The notes below the pieces were generated by a model. That model searched no databases. It was not told where the DNA came from and saw only the letters and a program-made list of their open reading frames with translations. The position numbers were made by a program, and so were the translations under genes. A stretch of DNA of 10,120 nt from Candidatus Latescibacterota bacterium. Lineage in GTDB: Bacteria; Latescibacterota; Latescibacteria; Latescibacterales; Latescibacteraceae. Of this stretch, positions 6,291-10,120 are shown piece by piece. The stretch lies in the NCBI GenBank assembly GCA_018656855.1, contig JABHYP010000329.1, forward strand, positions 1-10,120, in the 5' to 3' direction. Position 1 is the stretch's first letter. The number at the start of each line of letters is the position of its first letter.

Positions 6291-7012
6291 TTTTTTTTGG
6301 CTCTCTCATCCCATACAAGCAGGCGGCCGCATGATTCACAAAATAAGAGCTTTTCGCTCCTGCGTACCTCAAGAACCTTCTGCGGAGGAAGCTGTTTGAA
6401 ACATCCCTGGCAGGAGAGTTTTATCTGGTTGACTGTGGCGATGGCGATACCGCTTTTGCCTTTCCTCAATCTATTGTAAACTCTCATTGCTTTATCTTCC
6501 ATACCCGAAAGCATCCGCTTGCGCTTTTTTTCAAGCTTTGAAATATCTGATTCTATTGAATCGAATTTCCCATGGATTTCCTTTATTTTGGAATCATTTT
6601 CACTACGGGTAGCTTTGTGCTTTGCTATCAGTTCGTCTTTTTGAGGATTAAGCTCATCAAATACAGTCATGAGTTCTAGGTCTTCGGTTTCCAGGTGATC
6701 GATGCGCTCCAGCGCCTGTTCAATTTCATTTTGAACGGCGGTATATTCCTTGTTTGTTTTTGTTTTGAGAAGCCTCTGTTTTTTATTGGAAAGCGCATCC
6801 TGTTCCGCAGTTATTTCCTCTTCTATGAGGCGTCTGTTTTTCTGATTTTCAACAATTAGACCTTTGATATCATCAATAGCATTTTTAAGATCATCAATCT
6901 CTTTCTTCCATGATTCAATCTGCCCGGGATATACCTTTTTCGATTTGATGAGTTTGTCGATTTCAAGGTCAAATTCCTGCGCGTAGAGAAGTTTTTCCAA
7001 ATTATGTTTCAT
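6287..7012 (-). CDS. Coiled-coil C4 zinc-ribbon protein (CT398/DUF164 type)
   Basis: 241 residues. Residues about 5-170 are a long charged helical hairpin predicted as antiparallel coiled coil, containing the family's hallmark TKTNKEYTAVQNEIE (84-98) at its base. A C-terminal zinc ribbon follows, with C201 and C204 (CQGC) and C225 and C228 (CESCGRLLVW). This is the architecture of Chlamydia CT398 and Helicobacter HP0958. Those were reported to bind sigma-54 and, for HP0958, flagellin mRNA, so a nucleic-acid or RNA-polymerase-linked role is possible; in most bacteria the function is unknown. The start at 7012 has GGAGGAGA about 5 nt upstream. It lies 28 nt after the Nif3-family gene and overlaps the RNase HI gene by 4 nt, a recurrent neighbourhood. 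The gene ends in three AAA codons just before TGA. Confidence 0.92.
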   Translation of the reverse strand: MKHNLEKLLYAQEFDLEIDKLIKSKKVYPGQIESWKKEIDDLKNAIDDIKGLIVENQKNRRLIEEEITAEQDALSNKKQRLLKTKTNKEYTAVQNEIEQALERIDHLETEDLELMTVFDELNPQKDELIAKHKATRSENDSKIKEIHGKFDSIESDISKLEKKRKRMLSGMEDKAMRVYNRLRKGKSGIAIATVNQIKLSCQGCFKQLPPQKVLEVRRSEKLLFCESCGRLLVWDERAKKK

Positions 7013-7040
7013 AATTCTCCTCCATCATACAACCGACAGG

Positions 7041-8159
7041 TTATGATGTTTTGTGACACTCGAAAACGGTCGGAACGTTTTCTCCTGGATCAATAGTAAT
7101 GTCATATTCCTTACCCCACTTTGACATAAGAAGTTGTTCTCTGATTTTTTCCAGTACTGGCAGTTCAGTTGCGCGGTGTGAAGCGTCTATCAGCATTATG
7201 GACTCGCCATAATCCAGAAAATCGTGGTGTCCGAGGTCGCCGGTGACATAAACCTCGGCGCCGCAGGATATGGCACAATCGATGTAGCTTCTTCCGCTTC
7301 CGCCCATAACAGCCACACGCTGTATATACCGGCTTTTACCTTTTGATATTTTAAGTATTTTCATTCCAAGGGATTCTGAGACATGCTCGGAGAATTGTTC
7401 AGTCCCCATCTTTTCTTTGAGATTTCCTACTGCGCCGTAACCGAATGACATTTGCGCATTGGAAAGGGGAACGAGGTCGTAAGCCATTTCATCGTAGGGA
7501 TGAGCTTCACGGGCGGCTTCAACGACAGAAGCCGCAAACGGAGCGGAAACGATCATTTCGATACGGTCCTCTTCGGCACGTGAAAGTTTGCCTGGCTCTC
7601 CCTCGTAAGGTGCTGAAGCTGAAGAGGGAATATACGTTCCGGTACCGCGTGATGTGAATGAACAGAGACTGTACTCCCCGATAATCCCTGCTCCCTGCGA
7701 GCCGGCAGCCTCACGCACACTGTCGGTATATTCAGGCGGTGTATATGTGATGAATTTCACCATACCGCTTGTGCCAGGAGCCAGAAATGACAGTGAAGAT
7801 AGGCCCAGTTTCCCAGCCAGAGCCGAGCTAACGCCTTCGGGCGCCTGGTCAAGGTTCGTATGCAAAGCATATATGGATATGTTGTGCTTTATCGCTTCGC
7901 GAATTAAGCGGGAAGACATAGCCGAACCGGAGAAATTCTTGATTGGTTTTAAAATAGGGGGATGGTGAGATATAATAAGTGAAGTCTGATTTTCTATTGC
8001 GTTTGAGATGGTTTTATCGGTTACATCCAGAGTAATCAGAACTGTCGCCACTTTTTTGTCAGGATCTCCGGTTATCAGACCAACATTATCCCATGGTTCA
8101 GCAATGGATAACGGAGACCAGTTCTCGAGAACCTCGGTAACATCACGTACTTTTGCCAT
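7041..8159 (-). CDS. Nif3/YqfO-family dinuclear metal centre protein
   Basis: 372 residues, matching the long YqfO form (about 370) rather than the short E. coli YbgI form. The N- and C-terminal lobes carry the conserved metal ligands: H65 and H66 in ISHHPP, H100 and D104 in ALHTNLDQ, and H328 and E332 in ASHRATE. Between them, about residues 130-240, lies the inserted PII/CutA-like domain, with GEYSLCSFTSRGTGTYIP typical of it. WDNVGL (23-28) is the usual N-terminal signature. The biochemical role of the family is not settled; metal-dependent hydrolase and GTP cyclohydrolase I type 2 annotations exist. It leads the operon with the zinc-ribbon and RNase HI genes. ATG 8159 has only a weak GAGATGG upstream, and the tRNA terminator ends just 17 nt before it. 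Confidence 0.95.
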   Translation of the reverse strand: MAKVRDVTEVLENWSPLSIAEPWDNVGLITGDPDKKVATVLITLDVTDKTISNAIENQTSLIISHHPPILKPIKNFSGSAMSSRLIREAIKHNISIYALHTNLDQAPEGVSSALAGKLGLSSLSFLAPGTSGMVKFITYTPPEYTDSVREAAGSQGAGIIGEYSLCSFTSRGTGTYIPSSASAPYEGEPGKLSRAEEDRIEMIVSAPFAASVVEAAREAHPYDEMAYDLVPLSNAQMSFGYGAVGNLKEKMGTEQFSEHVSESLGMKILKISKGKSRYIQRVAVMGGSGRSYIDCAISCGAEVYVTGDLGHHDFLDYGESIMLIDASHRATELPVLEKIREQLLMSKWGKEYDITIDPGENVPTVFECHKTS

Positions 8160-8176
8160 TCACCATCTCAGAAATG

Positions 8177-8210
8177 AAAAAATAAAAAAGTGCATCAGAA
8201 AGGATGCACT
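8177..8210 (-). terminator. Intrinsic terminator of the tRNA operon
   Basis: On the minus strand AGTGCATC (8210-8203) pairs perfectly with GATGCACT (8196-8189) around a 6-nt loop. It is followed by five further T, an A and six T down to 8177. It is well placed, about 115 nt after tRNA-Val, and very close to the Nif3-family start codon. Confidence 0.85.
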
Positions 8211-8223
8211 CGAAAATTATTCA

Positions 8224-8252
8224 ATATTACAGTTTGCTTTTGTAGCGTTGAA
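8224..8252 (-). promoter_or_regulatory. Possible promoter for the Nif3-family operon
   Basis: TTCAAC (8252-8247) and TAATAT (8229-8224) on the minus strand are 17 nt apart, a fair sigma-70-like pair. Initiation near 8217 would place the terminator hairpin inside the leader of the Nif3-family mRNA. The match is moderate and the region AT-rich, so this is tentative. Confidence 0.3.
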
Positions 8253-8325
8253 TGAAAAACTATATAAAATTAGAATAAATCGGCGAAACAATTGAATAAT
8301 CAACAGCACCTCGCTATTATATTCG

Positions 8326-8402
8326 TGGTGGGCGATACTGGGTTCGAACCAGTGACCTCGGCGATGTGAACGCCGCACTCTAACCAACTGAGCTAATCGC
8401 CC
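8326..8402 (-). tRNA. tRNA-Val (anticodon CAC)
   Basis: A complete cloverleaf with encoded CCA (77 nt). The acceptor stem GGGCGAT pairs with ATCGCCC; the D arm begins GCTCAGTTGGTTA; the anticodon stem CGGCG/CGCCG encloses loop TTCACAT, so the anticodon is CAC and reads GUG valine codons. The T arm is ACTGG, TTCGAAC, CCAGT; the discriminator base is A. The D stem has one G-T wobble. It is second in a two-tRNA transcript. Confidence 0.97.
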
Positions 8403-8455
8403 TCTATTGTTATTCACATCGGAGTGTCGGAATGTGCGCCGAATCCCACATTAGT

Positions 8456-8469
8456 TTGTTTTTAAAAGG
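8456..8469. repeat. 14-bp direct repeat upstream of tRNA-Val (copy 1)
   Basis: TTGTTTTTAAAAGG recurs exactly at 8585-8598. This copy lies in the 78-nt spacer between the two tRNA genes, 53 nt before tRNA-Val; the other copy spans the spacer and -35 edge of the promoter before tRNA-Ile2. Confidence 0.65.
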
Positions 8470-8480
8470 ATTATGATAAC

Positions 8481-8556
8481 TGGTGGGCCCTCAAGGACTT
8501 GAACCTTGGACCAACCGGTTATGAGCCGGTGGCTCTGACCACTGAGCTAAGGGCCC
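8481..8556 (-). tRNA. tRNA-Ile2 (anticodon CAT, lysidine type)
   Basis: A complete 76-nt tRNA with encoded CCA. The acceptor stem GGGCCCT pairs with AGGGCCC, the D arm is GCTCAGTGGTCAGAGC, the anticodon stem ACCGG/CCGGT encloses CTCATAA, and the T loop is TTCAAGT. The CAT anticodon alone would suggest methionine. G1:C72 excludes the initiator. The body closely follows E. coli ileX as I recall it: TTAGCTCAGTGGT, TTGGTC in the variable region, GGTTCAAGTCC, plus C4:G69 and C5:G68 pairs recognised by TilS. It therefore most likely carries lysidine and reads AUA isoleucine. Confidence 0.9.
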
Positions 8557-8572
8557 TTTCAAATTCGTTGAA

Positions 8573-8601
8573 AATATAGTTTAATTGTTTTTAAAAGGCA
8601 A
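8573..8601 (-). promoter_or_regulatory. Sigma-70-like promoter of the tRNA-Ile2/tRNA-Val operon
   Basis: On the minus strand, -35 TTGCCT (8601-8596) and -10 TATATT (8578-8573) are separated by exactly 17 nt. Initiation would fall near 8566, giving a leader of about 10 nt before the tRNA-Ile2 5' end. The spacer contains the second copy of the 14-bp repeat (8585-8598). Confidence 0.7.
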
Positions 8602-8684
8602 GGAAGAAATCATGTCCTGAGTTTCATTTTCCGGGATAGCAAATCCGATGAATTGATATTAAAGAAGGTTTTCTTATAAAAAAA

Positions 8685-8874
8685 TTAACCCGATTTATTC
8701 ACAAAAAATTTCTTCACCGCAGAGAGCGCAGAGTACACAAAGGGAAAAAATAAATAAAATTGAAAAAGCTTATGCCAGCATTGTAATACGGAAAAAATTA
8801 TAACGCCTTGTTATTGCTTTATCTCAGCGGCCTCTGCGGCCTCTGCGGTAAAATTTATAAATAATTCGGGTTAA
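8685..8874. repeat. Long imperfect inverted repeat with CCGCAGAG 9-nt units
   Basis: The left arm (8685-8733) runs TTAACCCGA, an AT-rich stretch, then nonamers ACCGCAGAG (8716-8724) and AGCGCAGAG (8725-8733), with TACACAAAG continuing the period. The right arm (8832-8874) is its imperfect reverse complement: CTCTGCGGC, CTCTGCGGT, an AT-rich stretch, then TCGGGTTAA, with CTCAGCGGC extending the 9-nt period inward to 8823. The arms of 43-49 nt enclose a 98-nt AT-rich centre with no evident gene. The element occupies most of the divergent spacer 8557-8950. It could fold into one large stem, like a MITE or REP-type element. Terminal direct repeats of a target site were not evident. Confidence 0.75.
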
Positions 8875-8950
8875 AAAATCCTTTTTGTTATGTAAAAAAA
8901 GAATATATTAGAAATTGAATGCAAATTAAATTTTAAGAAACGGCAGAATA

Positions 8951-9535
8951 ATGAATTATGCAGAAGCAAAAAAAACAATGCGTATCCGAATGAAAGCGCT
9001 GCGAGACGATCTTGATTTGTGCGAATACCGTAAATTGAGCACTGCCATTATGGAGCGATGTCTTACACTGCCAGAATGGCAGAAAGCGGGTGCGATTCAT
9101 ATTTATATCTCCGCAGTTAATAATGAAGTTGATACTCTCGGTTTAATATTCGGCATGTTTGATAGCGGAAAAACTGTTGTAGTACCAAAGTGCGTTGAAA
9201 AACTCCACAAGCTTCAGAATATTTTTATCAGATCGCTTGATGAGCTTACCCCGTGCAGGTTCGGAATAATGGAACCCGAGTACACCCCTGAAAGAGAAAT
9301 TCGTTGTGATGCATTAGACCTTGTTACCGCTCCGCTTCTGGCTTTTGACCGTACCGGTGGACGGCTTGGTTTTGGCGGGGGGGATTATGATTCCCTGCTC
9401 GACGAGTGTACATGCCCGAAAATCGGTCTGGGATATTCCTTTCAGGAAGTCGATAGTGTACCGGTGGAACCGCATGACCAGAAACTGGATATAATTATCA
9501 CAGATAAAGAGATCATAAAGGTTAATAATGAATGA
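8951..9535 (+). CDS. 5-formyltetrahydrofolate cyclo-ligase
   Basis: A 194-residue cytoplasmic enzyme, the usual family length, that converts 5-formyl-THF to 5,10-methenyl-THF using ATP and so returns a stored folate form to one-carbon metabolism. Visible elements are a basic N-terminus (KKTMRIRMKALR), HIYISAVNNEVDT (50-62), FGIMEPE (104-110), the nucleotide/Mg2+ loop LAFDRTGGRLGFGGGDYD (130-147), and the C-terminal PVEPHDQKLDIIIT (171-184). D145 replaces the aromatic residue usual before YD in the GGGYYD motif. ATG 8951 has no strong Shine-Dalgarno site. It is the first plus-strand gene and overlaps the next gene by 8 nt, so they are probably cotranscribed. Confidence 0.93.
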   Translation: MNYAEAKKTMRIRMKALRDDLDLCEYRKLSTAIMERCLTLPEWQKAGAIHIYISAVNNEVDTLGLIFGMFDSGKTVVVPKCVEKLHKLQNIFIRSLDELTPCRFGIMEPEYTPEREIRCDALDLVTAPLLAFDRTGGRLGFGGGDYDSLLDECTCPKIGLGYSFQEVDSVPVEPHDQKLDIIITDKEIIKVNNE

Positions 9536-10120
9536 AAACTGCACAATTTCCGATTTGAACGATGGAGATGAGTTTGTAGGTTTTTATGTTCTGAGACGAT
9601 GCGAATTGAAGGAATTCGACGGCGGATTCAGGCTTGATTTGGAATTGTCTGACAGTACCGGCACACTGCCGGGAGTTATCTGGGATGATGCTCATAACTA
9701 TATGAAGACTTTAAAAAAAGGGGTTGTCGTTAAGGTAAAAGGACGTGTCGGAAGCTATCGTGACAGGCCACAGGTACGAATAGAAAAAATACGCCCCGCG
9801 GATGAAGATGAATATGTCCCCGAATCGTTTATTCCCTCGACACCAAAAGATATTAAAGCGCTTCTTGAACGTGTACATTCAATGGTTGACACAATCGAGG
9901 ACAAATACCTGTCACAGCTCGGTAAGCTTATTTTCGATAATCCACAGTTCATTAAGGAATATACAAGAAGCCCCGGCGGCATGAAATGGCACCACCCTTA
10001 TCTCGGCGGCTTGCTGGAACATACTGTTGGAGTGGTTGAAATATGCGATTTTGTGGCTCAGCAGCATACTGATTTGAACCGTGACCTTCTTGTTCTGGCC
10101 GCTCTTCTTCATGATGTGGG
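9528..10120 (+). CDS. YhaM-type OB-fold/HD-domain 3'-5' exoribonuclease, partial
   Basis: The first 197 codons of a gene that runs off the window; the 3' part is missing. ATG 9528 has AAAGG 6 nt upstream and lies inside the end of the cyclo-ligase gene (8-nt overlap). Residues about 10-90 form an OB-fold nucleic-acid-binding domain (FRLDLELSDSTG, GVVVKVKGRVGSYRDRPQVR). An HD-superfamily metal phosphohydrolase domain follows: H155 and H156 in KWHHPYLGGLLEHT, H165, and the HD pair H195-D196 in LLVLAALLHDVG. This order and the NRDLL...LHD spacing match Bacillus YhaM (CBF1) 3'-5' exoribonuclease, which trims RNA and single-stranded DNA. Function is inferred from family; the remaining HD residues lie outside the window. 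Confidence 0.9.
   Translation, partial: MNENCTISDLNDGDEFVGFYVLRRCELKEFDGGFRLDLELSDSTGTLPGVIWDDAHNYMKTLKKGVVVKVKGRVGSYRDRPQVRIEKIRPADEDEYVPESFIPSTPKDIKALLERVHSMVDTIEDKYLSQLGKLIFDNPQFIKEYTRSPGGMKWHHPYLGGLLEHTVGVVEICDFVAQQHTDLNRDLLVLAALLHDV

Noticed and set aside
8481..8556. Initiator tRNA-fMet
   Set aside because: Position 1 pairs with 72 (G:C), and the anticodon stem lacks the three G:C pairs in the initiator arrangement.
8557..8950. A 6S RNA gene upstream of the 5-FTHF cyclo-ligase, as in many proteobacteria
   Set aside because: The spacer is taken up by the tRNA promoter and an inverted-repeat element; I could not find the long bulged hairpin with a central bubble expected of 6S RNA.

Overview
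The window is bacterial: Shine-Dalgarno motifs, a four-base ATGA gene overlap, tRNA genes with encoded CCA ends, an intrinsic terminator, and an N-terminal twin-arginine (Tat) signal. Coding DNA is moderately AT-rich and the spacers are very AT-rich. The mix of a Tat-exported protein, a nickel-pincer LarA-type enzyme, sugar-acid dehydrogenases and repeat-laden spacers fits an uncultured environmental lineage, perhaps in the FCB group. That placement is an impression, not something the sequence proves.

Positions 1-5181 (all minus strand) form a carbohydrate/hydroxy-acid block. In order of transcription it holds an SDR sugar-acid oxidoreductase of the D-mannonate oxidoreductase type (5181-4399), decarboxylating 6-phosphogluconate dehydrogenase (4180-2762), a LarA-like nickel-dependent racemase/epimerase (2691-1426), a HAD phosphohydrolase with a large cap (1312-410), and the 5' end of a Tat-exported protein (159-1). 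The genes are spaced by 70-250 bp rather than tightly packed. Positions 5290-5658 hold a small unrecognised ORF and, after an in-frame TGA, a membrane-segment tail that looks like gene decay.

Positions 5883-8159 (minus) are a compact housekeeping operon: a Nif3/YqfO-family metalloprotein, a coiled-coil C4 zinc-ribbon protein of the CT398 type, and an RNase HI-family protein overlapping it by ATGA. Upstream lie tRNA-Val(CAC) and tRNA-Ile2(CAT), with a good sigma-70-like promoter before the pair and a terminator after it. The terminator ends only 17 nt before the Nif3-family start codon.

The strand switches in 8557-8950, which also holds a long imperfect inverted repeat built on CCGCAGAG units. 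The plus-strand pair beyond it is 5-formyltetrahydrofolate cyclo-ligase (8951-9535) and, overlapping by 8 nt, an OB-fold/HD protein of the YhaM type that runs off the window.

The most unusual signal is in the spacers. Every protein-gene spacer longer than about 50 bp, apart from the tRNA region, carries a short degenerate tandem tract with a period of exactly 7 or 9 nt. The unit sequence differs from tract to tract, and four of the tracts begin 2-16 nt after a stop codon.
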